This document shows positions 11,953 through 22,653 of a stretch of 64,000 nt of DNA, piece after piece. The stretch comes from Bullera alba. Lineage: Eukaryota > Basidiomycota > Tremellomycetes > Tremellales > Bulleraceae. The position numbers and the translations under genes are program-made. Position 1 is the first letter of the stretch, and the number at the start of each line of letters is the position of its first letter. Under the pieces are notes generated by a model that was given only the letters and a program-made list of their open reading frames with translations, had not been told where the DNA came from and made no database searches. The DNA is taken from contig BCIX01000007.1 of NCBI GenBank assembly GCA_001600095.1, positions 186,001-250,000 of the forward strand. Direction: 5' to 3'.

Positions 11953-14550
11953 CTACGATCCTTCCGCGCTCTGCCCTGGACCTATCTGCGCTGGCCAGAG
12001 AGATGCCAATGTGGCATAATCTGCAAATGGCAGTCTTGAGCAGAAGTGAGCTAAGGACTTTGACTTTGATACCCCTGGTCTGATTGGACGGACCACTCAC
12101 ATCGTTTCTGGACCATTGACCACCCCGGCTCCTACGTCAGATACAGTCGTCATCCTCAATATCTCCTGCCAGATGTCCGGCTCCGGAGGGTGTTTTGACG
12201 GAGCGAGGAGGTTGATGATCTGCAAACAGCGCTGTGCGAGGGGTTCCGCCGACGAGAGCTCTAGTATTGATCGAGCAAGGTCGAGCGCTTCGAACCATTC
12301 GGATCGCTGAAGCGAGGTTTGATCGCAGTGGAGCGCTATCAGAGGCACGAAAGAGGCGTGGAAGAGAAAGTGCCTGCCGTCATCATCAGCATTTATCTAC
12401 GGACGGCGTTGGGCTTGGACTCACAGGGCATACCACAGTTCCAGCCTGTTCGAGTGCGAGTTCCAGCAAAACTTGTGAATGGCACGTATAGTGTCCAAAG
12501 CGCTCTGCAGGCAGTTTGCCGAGTTTTGCGCGTCCACCGAATCGTTTCCATCGCCAAGATTGCCATGTGACAATGATCGCCCAGTGACTGCCTGCTCGAG
12601 AAACGCCCGGCGACCGATGATGATTCTCAGATTGCAGTACCGCCAAAAGAGCTTTTGGACCGAGAACTCGAGCCAGGGTACGCCCTCGGCGCCGGTAGAT
12701 TCGGGGCTGAGCCATGATGGTAGTGTAGCGAGCCATTCCTGCATCGTGTGGTCGAGCTGCAGTGTCTCTAGAGGCGATGGAGGAGGTGACGATATGACCC
12801 TGTTGTAACATCTGTTCCCGGTGACATGGAATGAAGACTGGTGGATGAGTGAAGAGTAGATGGTGGGCAGGGAGCTCCCGGGAGGTTCAACCGTGGCTGC
12901 AGGTGGGAATGCCCGGTCCCATACGTTGCGCACGACATTGACGTCTGCCTCGTCGGAGGGAAGGAGCTGATGTGGATTAGCTCAGATCCTTGTGTCCTGC
13001 CGCAGCGCTCACTATAGGCCTTCCAAAGGTGATGGCAGCTCCTGCGTCGAAGATGAACACAACCCACCACACTCGGCGCCTACACTCGGGTCAGGGGTGC
13101 ACAGTAGGTCCATATAAAAGACCACTCACCTGACTTCTCGCTCGAAAGGAGTGATGTTCCAGAACGGCAGCTCTCGATGCAGACCCAGGCCAATGGCCAT
13201 CCTGACCGCTATGCCCAGGTAGACCGAGCCCGTGTTTGACTTGTTGCGCTTTTGGGCGAGATTGCTCAACAGACAGAACGCCTGGACGAGGTCGAGACTA
13301 CCGGATTGGAGGATCTCGGCTGAGATACTGGATGTTGCCTGGTCGAGAAAGTAGTCGCAGATCTGCATGGATTGGGAGCAGCAGAATGCTCCGAGGCCAA
13401 TGACTGCGTTTGACAATAGCTTCCACCTGTATCACTACTGTCAGCAAGAGGCCTGCTTGGCTGGGACTGCACTGACCGGGACGGAGGGGGTTGTGGTAGG
13501 ACTTGCTGGAATTGTGCTCTGAATGTCGGCTCGTGTATGATCGGGTATTGGGTGTGATAGTGGGCGAAATAGCTAGTGAGGTATTGATCCAGTTGGACCT
13601 CTGTAGGGTGCCAATTGGCTGGGAGATCCACTTCGGACTGCTGCTGCGCCGTATGGGGCAGAGTGATACCTCCAGCGGTCATCTGTAGGATCCGCAGCAG
13701 AGTCGCCCCAGAGGCAAAGCCTGGTACAGATTCAGCTCAGAACACGGCTCGTTGTGACCTTCCAGCTGTACTGACCTAGATACCCCTCGCCATCCGGCTC
13801 GACGGAGAGTGACGCCGTTCCGTCGGATGCCGTGCCCGAGGCGGTATTCCTCTCGTTCCATTCGTATCCCGTCGCACTCCTAGGCTGTCTCTCCAGAGCC
13901 TCAGTCTTGGACTGAGCCTGAGGAGAAGGAACGAGTGCCCCTGTTGAAGGTCCAATCGAGGGCCGACTGGCTGAAAACGACGGTCTCTGGGTTTGGGGTA
14001 TCAAAAAGTCCTCGGGGGCGAAATTCGACTGTATACTGGGCGAAAGGTTCGATCCGAACACTACATCGAGTGTGGGCTGAGCTGAAGTCGCAGTGATTGT
14101 ACTCGGGATAGGATCAGATGGTGCATCTTGACTGGTGCTAGTCTGACCGCCAGCTCCCACTATTGGCTCACTTGCCGTCACGCTGTCGAACGACCAAGTT
14201 AGCAATCACCCTCTTAGGGCGAATGCACAAGGCACAACCCACCTCCTCCTGGTGTACCCCCGGCCATTCTTTCCCCGGGGAAAGACACACGTCTTGCCAT
14301 ACTTCTCACACTGCTCGCAAGGTTCTTGCCTATCGCACTACGAGGGCCAAATAAGCGGTGAGCGGTGCAGAGAGGACATGGCGATCCTCGACTGTTTTCG
14401 GAGCGGAGGGTGTTCGCTTACTTTCCGCTTGAGCCTCCGGCACTCGATACACTGTCGGACAAGAGTCAATCCGTCTCAGCGTTGCCAGTTGGGATGGAGA
14501 GGGATGGGGCTACTCACGGATATACTCTGGGACCCCTGGGAGTCCGACAT
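11953..14550 (-). CDS. Zn2Cys6 fungal transcription factor
   Basis: A 689-residue nuclear regulator in ten exons: 14550-14518, 14451-14422, 14337-14243, 14182-13776, 13720-13477, 13426-13130, 13079-13013, 12966-12425, 12373-12101 and 12034-11953. The binuclear zinc cluster is complete at residues 12-34 with spacing C-x2-C-x6-C-x5-C-x2-C-x6-C (CIECRRLKRKC...CEQCEKYGKTC), followed by a basic linker RGYTRRR. The middle is Ser/Pro-rich. A fungal-specific transcription factor domain starts near residue 250 (PIIHEPTF, GLGLHRELPFW, REVRRRVWWVVFIFDAG, FGRPI). It is transcribed away from the kinase gene across 240 bp. Regulation of the surrounding sugar and uronide genes is plausible but unproven. The last exon is short and its acceptor choice is less certain. 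Confidence 0.9.
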
Positions 14551-14790
14551 GAGTGAATGAGGATGGACGGACGGAGGGTGTGAGTCGAGTTCAAAGACAA
14601 GATTGAATTGTCCGGTTCCGCCTCCGCTCAAGTCGTTTTGAGCCGATGTGCGGTCATTGGCGAGACCCGATCTGACCTTGTATGCCGACCGACTGCCCGG
14701 ACTAGCTCGTAAACACAGATGCACTGTACGATCTCATGTACTTCCAAGCATGAGCAACATTGTCAGCGGGAACTGAGACCGTAGACAATC

Positions 14791-15774
14791 ATGGCAGACA
14801 TCGATTACCTAGCAGAGGAGATCCTCGCGGCGGCACGGTGAGTCGCTCCGAGCCAAATCTTGCTGAGATTCCATAGGCATCAGAGCGGGTCGAGGCGGCG
14901 CTATGTGATCGGTGGGTCGAACAGCAACAACTTTCGCCAGCACGTGGGCTGACCTCGGCAGGCATCTCTGGGATTCCGGGCTCTGGAAAGTCGTACCTCG
15001 CCTATCCACTACAAGACCGGATCAACGAGATACACTCCCGTCATAGCGGATTTGGCGACATTGCTATATGCGTTGGCGTCGACGGATGGCATCTCTCCAG
15101 GGAAGAGCTGTCCCAAAGGCCGGTGAGTGTCCAGAGATCGTGGTGGAAGGCTGACGGCAGGACTCTGCGATGTTGATGGCTCGGAGGGGCGCACACTTCA
15201 CGTATGATGCCGAATCATACGCCTCGTTCGTCAACGATCTATATCGATCAGAGGAGGTCTCATTCCCTACTTTCTCCCATGCGGCGAAAGACCCAGTGAA
15301 AGATGGAGGGATCGTCAGATCCAGTCATCGTATTGTGTGAGTACCCTCCCCGCGTGGTCAGTATTCAGCGGCTAATATGGCTCTATAGGATCATAGAGGG
15401 GCTGCATGCCTTTCTGGACGTTAGTCCCTGGCGAGAAGCTGCACAGGAATTTGATCAGAGGATATGGGTAGACACTCCCCGTTCCATCGCGCGGGATCGC
15501 CTCGTTGGGAGACACCTCGCAGAAGGCGTCGAGACGAGCTTGCAAGCGGCCATCCAGCGTGTCGAGCAGTCAGACCTGTGAGTCAGATTGCATCGTCGAG
15601 TCGCTGTTGACTTTTGATCATAGGCTCAATGCGGACTTTCTCCTGGCAAATCTCGTCCCTCCAACGAAGATCGTCTCGACGGAGCGGGCAGTGGACACGG
15701 TGAACGAGCTCTTGTCAACAGACGCCATACCGGGCCCATCGGTCAGAGCTGCCTCTGTGGCTACTGCCGCATAG
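14791..15774 (+). CDS. P-loop small-molecule kinase (YFH7/uridine kinase-like)
   Basis: A 252-residue P-loop kinase in six exons: 14791-14837, 14877-14911, 14962-15122, 15161-15336, 15389-15577 and 15624-15774. The Walker A motif GISGIPGSGKS lies at about residues 28-38. VGVDGWHLSREEL, the lid-like ARRGAHFTYDAESY, FSHAAKDPVKD, and the Walker-B-like strand IVIIEGLHAFLD follow in the order seen in the phosphoribulokinase/uridine kinase/pantothenate kinase superfamily, closest in outline to yeast Yfh7 and bacterial FrcK-type kinases. The phosphate acceptor (sugar, nucleoside or vitamin) cannot be told from sequence. It shares a 240-bp intergenic region with the Zn2Cys6 gene. Confidence 0.87.
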
Positions 15775-16474
15775 TCCGTTCGTAGCCTCGATCGCGTGAC
15801 CTAGAACCATAGATTGCCGGTTGCCCGCATGTACGATATCCGTCCTCCGAGGCCATGTGCCCATCGGCAAGTTTGCGTCCATGCGTCCTGCTTTGTCCGC
15901 TCGAGTGCTGCTCGAGCGGCAGCTGTCCACGCCTTACTAGTAACTTAGGGCTTACAGCTGCTCTTCGGGGTAAATTCAGTCGAAGCTGTCGAAACTGGAG
16001 CGCTCAGTGAGTAACGAAAGTCAGTTCTCAGGGTCCGAAGTCAAAGTTTCCCCCGATGTTCTTTCCGAGTTCTGACCGACACTTTGTCCTGCCGACAGCC
16101 GCGCCGCGCCGCTCCAGGCCAGTCCACGCCCCGCCTGGGGAGGCCTGGGGCTGCCAGGGGCTGCCTTGGGCGTCGCCACAACCGCCGGCAGTCGGCGCCA
16201 TCTCACTTCCGCCGTCTTACGCCCGATGGAGAGGGCGAGGGAGGGCGGGCGCGAGACCCGAAGCGGCCTGAAGCGGCTTCCGCCTTCCAGGCGGAGTGGA
16301 CCAACGACTACGAGCTTTGAGCGGTCCGAGCGGTCTTCTGGCTCTGCGTTAGCTTGAATGCGGACAATTGATGGGCCTGCTTGATGCCCAGAGGTCGGGT
16401 TGCTATATAGGGATGGTACCCCATGGCTCCTCCTCTCCCCCCGCTTCATCAATCGAAACAGACACAGAACCACC
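15775..16474. other. intergenic region before the third MFS gene
   Basis: No gene. GC-rich with repeated GCCTGGGG/GGGGCTGCC words at 16130-16170. A TTACTAGTAACTTA element at 15934-15947 resembles the inverted-repeat cluster near 10650. Confidence 0.5.
16404..16410 (+). promoter_or_regulatory. TATA box of the third MFS gene
   Basis: TATATAG lies 65-71 nt before the start codon at 16475. Confidence 0.5.
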
Positions 16475-18787
16475 ATGTCCAAGGTAGACGTGTACGAGGA
16501 TCCCAACACCAAAGCCGACCACAACAGTGGGAAGCAAGTCGAGGCGTATCAGTATGGCCAAGATGCCTTGCTTATCGATGCCGAGAGCCAGACTGGCTTT
16601 AGGGCCATCTTCCGGAGTGGCAGGATGTGAGTTCTGGCGGAGTATGGGGGTCATGCAGCGCTGATCAGGACGTCCTGTAGGCTCCGTATAGCCTGTCTTG
16701 CCTGCCTCGGCGGATTGCTATTCGGTTACGATCAAGGTTAGCGACTGAGAATACCAAGACGATGTCGCCAGTGCTGATAGGATATCAGGTGTGGTCGGCA
16801 ATGTCTTGGTCCTTGAATCCTTCGGAGCGACTTTTCCCCGGTTCTACTCGGACGAAGACTACAAGGTGAACCCACCTACTGACCTTCTCGTGGTGACATC
16901 TTGCTGAGGAGGTGTAGGGATGGTTCGTATCGACCCTCTTGCTGGGTGCCTGGTTTGGATCCTTGATCAGTGGTCCTATTGTCGACAAATTCGGTCGAAA
17001 GAGGAGTATCATGGGTCAAAACGTTCTCTTCCTCCTCGGATCGGCACTCCAGACTGGGGCCATGAACGAGGGTGAGTAAACGATGTTACGAAGGGAGTTA
17101 GGTGTGATGCTGACTGTCCAAAGGATACCAATTCGCCGGTCGAGCCATCGCGGGATTATCGATTGGAGCGTTGACACACATCGTCCCTATGTACCTTGCT
17201 GAGGCGGGTCGCACGCATATCTGGGTACATGCGTACTATGCTGACCTTGTTCTTGTAGCTCTCGCCAGCAGGTATCAGAGGATCACTGGTCGCTTTGCAA
17301 CAACTAGCAATCACCCTAGGTGTGAGTTGAATGACTGTAACTTTTTGAACGAATTTTTGACTTTTCGTAGATCCTCTTCAGTTACTGGATTGCCTATGGT
17401 ACTTCTCATATTGGCGGCACTCGATGTGCCCCAGAGGTCCCTTACACCGGTCCACTGTCCAATGGTCGAGCTACATTCAACCCTTACACCGATATCCCAG
17501 CCGGAGGCTGTACTGGGCAATCCCAAGCTGCGTGGAGGATCCCCGTCGGACTTCAAATCCTCCCCAGTCTGATCCTCCAAGTGGGCATGTTCTTCATGCC
17601 CTACTCGCCCCGATGGCTGGTGGAGAAGGGCAAGAATGAAAAGGCCGTGTCGACACTGGCATACCTCCGTTCTCTGTCGTCCGACCATCCGGCAGTCCAG
17701 TACGAGTTCCTGGAGATCAAGGCCGAGGTTATGGCTTTGAGGGAGATGAGATCGGCAAGGCTGGTCGGTGAAGGAAGATGGAGCAGGTTCATCCAGCCGT
17801 ACAAGGAGCTCGTGTCGACAAAGGCAAACTTCAAGCGGTTGTTCATTGGCTCTGTGACCATGTTCTACCAGCAATTCATCGGTTGCAACGCCATCATTTA
17901 CTACGCCCCGACTAGTAAGTCTTCTCCGGGGGGGTATGAGTCACAATTCAGATGCTGACATACTGCGTAGTCTTCGCTCAGCTTGGCATGGACCCAACCA
18001 CGACGTCGCTCCTAGCTACCGGAGTGTACGGTATCACCAACACAGTATTCACCCTCCCAGCCGTCTTCTTCCTCGATCGAATCGGCAGGCGACCCCTCTT
18101 GATGGCTGGTGCCGCCGGGTGCTTCTTCTCCCTGATCATGGTCGGATCTATGATCGCGGCTTATGGTGATGATTTCCCTTCGCATCCCGTCGCCGGTCGA
18201 GTTGCTATCGGTGAGTATACCCTTCTCCCGTTGATCATACTTGCTGACTTGCCAACTTGGGATTAGCCTTCGTGTACATCTACGACGTCAACTTCTCCTA
18301 CTCGTGGGCACCTATCGGCTGGGTTCTCCCAAGTGAGGTGTTCAACTTGGCTACCCGATCCACCGGAGTTTCCATCACCACTTCCTGCACCTGGATGAGC
18401 AACTTGTAAGTCAAATATCCCATCAACCTTCTCTGGCAGTGATTCTAATACCTGGACTCAGTATTATCGGCCTGGTATCACCCAAGATGCTCGCCAACCT
18501 CGACCACGGAGGCACATACTTCTTCTTCGCCGCCTTCGCCGTCTGCGGCTTCCTAACAGTCTGTGAGTGCTGGAGTAGTATCTCAGCTTCTGAGACCCCT
18601 TCCTGACCCCTCTCTAGTGTTCGTGATGCCCGAGACCAAAAATCGGACGCTTGAAGAGATGGACGTATTGTTTGGCGAGAAGCGGTCCAACGAAGACAAG
18701 GAGATCATCGAGGGCGTGAGGAGCAAGCTCGGCTTGTCGCAAAATGGCTCGGCGAGGCGATTTGGCGACGAACACGAGTCTGTGTGA
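16475..18787 (+). CDS. MFS sugar/quinate-type transporter, unrelated subfamily to the tandem pair
   Basis: A plasma-membrane symporter with at least ten exons. The N-terminal ~55 residues are cytosolic. Then come GGLLFGYDQGVVGN (helix 1), DKFGRKRS (loop 2-3), ELSPAGIRGSLVALQQ (after helix 4), an unusually Gly/Pro-rich outer insertion (TGPLSNGRATFNPYTDIP), PYSPRWLVEKGK (after helix 6), QQFIGCNAIIYYAPT (helix 7), DRIGRRPLL (loop 8-9) and PETKNRTLEEMD (after helix 12). These are full sugar-porter signatures of the fungal quinate/general-substrate branch. One intron at 17214-17258 has to start with GC to give the canonical AELSPAGIRG sequence; a GT donor at 17225 would leave a 34-nt intron and insert seven residues. 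The gene ends with a cytosolic acidic tail and TGA. Confidence 0.92.
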
Positions 18788-18949
18788 TTAGTAAGCAGTC
18801 AGAACAAACAGCGGGTGACGCAGGGGCAGGTAGAATGCTACGCCAGGAGACGGGACTGATGCATCACTGTCTTTGGGAGTACAAGGTCGGCTGCTGATGA
18901 ATAGCTGACTATGGGCGCTACGATCAAGACCTAATATTCCAGTTCACGC

Positions 18950-20215
18950 TCACTTTCCGCCCGCCCGCTTCCAATCGTCATACTGACCTTTGGCCCCTTT
19001 CCGACCGAGCTCACTCTGCATCGCATCCAGGAATCCCGCTGTCGCCCTCGGATCGTCGATCAGAAGCCGCCCATCATCGTCTGTACACACACTATCCGCC
19101 CATCTGTTGATCGAGCCATATTCCGCATCGGACACTCTGCTTTCGCCTCCACTAGCACTGATGATGGAATTCGTCAATGTCTCGTGGACGTCGAGGTGCC
19201 TCTCGCTCCTGGCGAGAGAGGGACAGTCCTGGTCGAGTCTGCTGGGTTTGTAGGCCTTTCCGGCGGCGGAAGAGGCGAGAGATTGACGGGCGGCAGCGGC
19301 CGAGTTGTTGGTCGACGTCCCTCTGTTGCTGCTGAATGCACCGGAATGACTGCTTGGAGGGGGACCAGTATTGACGTTGGTATTGCCGGTGAGGTTACTG
19401 ATGAAGGTGCCGGTGGCGCTGTTCTGAGGTGGGGCGGAAGACTGCCACTGGTGACCGCTTTGGGCGTACTGATCGAGGAATGACTGAAGGGGTTTTAGCG
19501 ATGCGGGATCGATACCTGAACTCTTGGCGCACGACAGCACCACACTGGCTAGTGCAGCGGTCAGATCCACAGTACTACTAGGTGGTGGTGCCATGGAGCT
19601 CTGGCTAAATCTGTTATCGGTGGGCTGGCAGTGGCCATAGTTGAAGGAATGCGCTGAACCGGATTGATTCGTATCGGTATTAGTGGACCCGGCGTTGTAT
19701 CCCGGAGGAGCTTTGCTCTCTAGTTCTCTGGCAAATCGGGAGTCGGCCTTGACCCAGATCTTCTCACCAGTCGTCGTCGATTGGAAGCATCGCATAGACT
19801 GGCCATTCGATTGGGCGGATTGTTGTGACTGACTCGAGTTGACGCCGGAGCTCGAGCCGAAGATCGAGTTGGGCACCGTATTGCTCGAGTTGCTCTTGTT
19901 GTTCGAGTTGAGCGTGTTGAGAAAGCTGTTGTTGGAGATTGATGGGGTGACGTATAGTCCCTGTGGGATGGAACTTTGCGACTGAGACGTATTCTGCCGC
20001 AGGAAAGGGTTGTACGTTGAGTTGTCTTGCAAGTATCGTACCGAGGGCGCAACCATGGAGTTCACCACGGAATCCGTCTGCGAAGTCCCATAGCTGCCGG
20101 CGGTGTATCCACTGCCATTCGAGCTGAAGTCGATACCGATCGGTCGTGAAGAACCAACTGAGCTACCAGGGTTGAACGACCAGGGGAACGCTATATTGCT
20201 GGAAACGGACGACAT
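18950..20215 (-). CDS. Ser/Asn/Gln-rich protein of unknown function
   Basis: A single-exon frame of 421 residues. The N-terminal two thirds are low-complexity and rich in Ser, Asn, Gln and Thr. One structured-looking block stands out near residue 145 (FQSTTTGEKIWVKADSRFA, then RELESKAPPGY). The C-terminal ~100 residues are charged and mixed (RLDQDCPSLARSERHLDVHETL to AMQSELGRKGAKGQYDDWKRA). No signal peptide, membrane segment or known motif is seen. It sits between the third transporter and the GH88 gene and ends about 160 bp from the transporter's stop (convergent). Prion-like composition suggests a nuclear or RNA-granule protein, but that is speculation. I do not recognise the family. Confidence 0.7.
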   Translation of the reverse strand: MSSVSSNIAFPWSFNPGSSVGSSRPIGIDFSSNGSGYTAGSYGTSQTDSVVNSMVAPSVRYLQDNSTYNPFLRQNTSQSQSSIPQGLYVTPSISNNSFLNTLNSNNKSNSSNTVPNSIFGSSSGVNSSQSQQSAQSNGQSMRCFQSTTTGEKIWVKADSRFARELESKAPPGYNAGSTNTDTNQSGSAHSFNYGHCQPTDNRFSQSSMAPPPSSTVDLTAALASVVLSCAKSSGIDPASLKPLQSFLDQYAQSGHQWQSSAPPQNSATGTFISNLTGNTNVNTGPPPSSHSGAFSSNRGTSTNNSAAAARQSLASSAAGKAYKPSRLDQDCPSLARSERHLDVHETLTNSIISASGGESRVSDAEYGSINRWADSVCTDDDGRLLIDDPRATAGFLDAMQSELGRKGAKGQYDDWKRAGGK

Positions 20216-20496
20216 GTGTAAGTCTTGTCGGTCGAGGGTGTCTCGTAGCGACTAGAGCAACCGGAGGTAGGTGAAGCGTAGTCAGTCAAATCGGAGACCC
20301 GCTATCCTCAGTATTTACACAAAGCCTGCTCCCGAGCTTACACACATGCCACTCCTATATGCCAGAGGCGAAAGGAGGGCACCTCCAACTCACTGAAGCA
20401 TACTATACATGTCGCTCCTATCAACTCCCATACCGATACTGGTAGAAACCGTCCGTTCCTTTGGGAATTAGCCCTTTGTTCAAGTGATAGTCTGTA

Positions 20497-22250
20497 TTAG
20501 AGCCCCTCGGCCTCTCGTGCCCTCTGAATCTTGATGGCCTCGTTTCCGAATTCGACGAGGTAGTAATCGGCGTCTGCGGGTATCAGCGGTGATTTTCAAG
20601 TAGGTGATCTTTACTCACAGACGAGACCGTGGTCGATAAACTGTCGGCTGGCTTTGGGGTTGCCGTTGATCGTCGCGTGCTAAGTCTCAGCTATACTCCA
20701 AAATGAGAACCTACCATGAGGATAGTCTCCCAGCCATCTTTGCCAAAGTCCACGCCGGCAGGTCCGACCGAAGCCTTTGGACTGCCGCACTCTCTGAGCG
20801 TGTCGGCGACGAGTTTGTTGCCCCGGCTCAAGTAGTACTCGGCCGCTTTGGGGTCGCTCTTGTGTAGGAGCTGGTAGAGCATCTGCAGGCCTCGGGCGGT
20901 GATGGTCGCAGCGGAAGAGTCGTAGCTGGTGGGTTTGGGTGCTCGAAAGTCCCTAAAGGTTAGCAAAGTCGAGTCATTGACTCACCATTCAGGAACTCCC
21001 GTCTCGGACAGGTGGTCCAGGAACACGTCGGCGAGCTTTCGAGTAATATTGACAAAGTCCTCTCTACCCGTCCTCAGGGCTAAAGGTCAGCCACATCCAG
21101 GACGTGTGGACTCACCGCACTGGGCGTAGCCGTAGATACCCCAAGCCTGCCCTCTGGACCAGATACTTCCATCCGCGTAGCCTAAGTCGTTAGCCAAGTC
21201 CGGTGGAGATGGACCCACCCTGAGCCGTCCGCTTCTCCAATGGCAATCCGGTGTTCTGATCAAAGTTGACCAAATGATACGTCGTCCAGTCTTCCCGAAT
21301 GTGCGTGTTGCTCGACTTTTCCGCTTGTTTCGTGGCAATGTCGGCGAATCGACGGGCGCCAGTGAGCTTTGTCGCTTCGTACATCATGTCGAGATTCATC
21401 TATAGCGAAATGAGCAACAGCGCAAGGGGTTGGGACCCACCATGTTGTCGATGATGACGAGGTAGTGCTCGTGCATGTTGTCCAGGGTGTACTTTTGCGA
21501 GTCGTCCGTGGTTCGAAGTTGGTCCCAGGATCGGATGCACCCGGCCTACAAAGCATTAGTGAGGATCTCGAGGTGTACTCACGCTCGGGCTGTATCGGTC
21601 GACCATGGACTCGCTCGCTTCCAGCATGACCTCCTTGGCATGCTCGTCCCCTGTGAGCACGTAGTCCCTACCCAAGTCAGTATGGGTTTAAGTCGTCTTA
21701 CTCACCAGCCGTAGGACAGTTGGAACCTGAACCCCTGGTCGTGGTTGATGCTAGGTCGCTTGAGGTGCTCGAAGCCGCTTTGATACCTCCTCGCGAGGGA
21801 GACAAGCTCTTCTTCGGTATACTGCACGAGATCCGGCTGAAGTCGCTTTCGCTCCACCAGCAACCAGATCAAACCCGGGAAGAAGCCTTGCGTCCAGGCC
21901 GTCTCATCTATCACGAGTAAGCAGCGTCACCTAATGGTGAGGTGGACTCACTCTTGGAGCAGTGATACGAGTTTGGACCTCCGGGAAGGGTATACTCTGG
22001 CGTCCTGAGCATCGGTTGGCCCTACAACCCATGAGCGGTGGTCCGAGCGCTACCGACTTACCTCTGGCTGGTTGTACTTTTTCGCAACCTCGACCACCTT
22101 GATAGCGACGCTAGGGTCATACAAGTCTGCCAGTGGGTCCACTGCAGGAGTGGACTTGACGGCGGGCTTGACTACCCCCGAGTGAACCTTTTCGTCGAGT
22201 TGCGCGATGATCATGTTGTCAGATGTGCGTGTGTTGTGAGTTGAGTGCAT
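20497..22250 (-). CDS. GH88/GH105-family unsaturated uronyl hydrolase
   Basis: A cytosolic hydrolase that removes the unsaturated uronic acid left at the non-reducing end after lyase cleavage, by hydration of the double bond. About ten exons can be joined. Family landmarks in order: DETAWTQGFFPGLIW; HDQGFRF, whose Asp matches the first catalytic Asp; IDNMMNLDMMY, whose Asp matches the second; DGSIWSRGQAWGIYGYAQC; PEWDFRAP; DSSAATITARGLQML. There is no signal peptide. The ATG at 22250 lies only 15 nt from a TATAAG box, so the in-frame ATG at 22214 (MIIAQLDE) is probably the true start, 51-56 nt from that box. The pairing with the secreted lyase-like protein and MFS carriers indicates uronide use. 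Confidence 0.9.
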
Positions 22251-22653
22251 CCCGGCTCAGGCCTCTTATATGCCCGCGAGCATCGAGAGCTGAGGTGCTG
22301 CTTCGCATGGATATAGAGCATGCTAGCATTGGCTGTACTCTACAGGATGACAGAATGGAAGGATCGAAATGGTCATCCGGCCCGGGGGGAAGGAAGCCCG
22401 CCTAGGAAATACACCGGAAATTGATATCCACGCCCAATCTATCTCCAGCCAATCTCCCCTATCCCATGATCCATTCTGTAACTCTCCAGATGTTCGTAGC
22501 CTACAGCCAGCAGTCTAGCTCGCAGGTCGTCAACGTATGCATGTACATCACTACAGTATGCACAGGTGCCCAGTCGACTCAAAGACTCGGCCCGTGGATA
22601 CTCGCTCGATCGCATGTACCCGATAGACCCAAGCAGGAATCTCGCCTATAGCG
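22251..22653. other. intergenic: GH88 promoter and DCP2 3' flank
   Basis: No gene. A TATA box at 22265-22270 (minus strand) belongs to GH88; the rest is featureless to my eye. Confidence 0.5.
22265..22270 (-). promoter_or_regulatory. TATA box of GH88 gene, decides its start
   Basis: TATAAG on the minus strand lies 15 nt from the upstream ATG but 51-56 nt from the second in-frame ATG at 22214, matching the spacing in the neighbouring catabolic genes. Confidence 0.5.

Noticed and set aside
14551..14724. Upstream ATG extending the Zn2Cys6 protein by 58 residues
   Set aside because: The extension is Arg/Ser-rich without pattern and would consume most of the 240-bp shared promoter; ATG 14550 is preferred.
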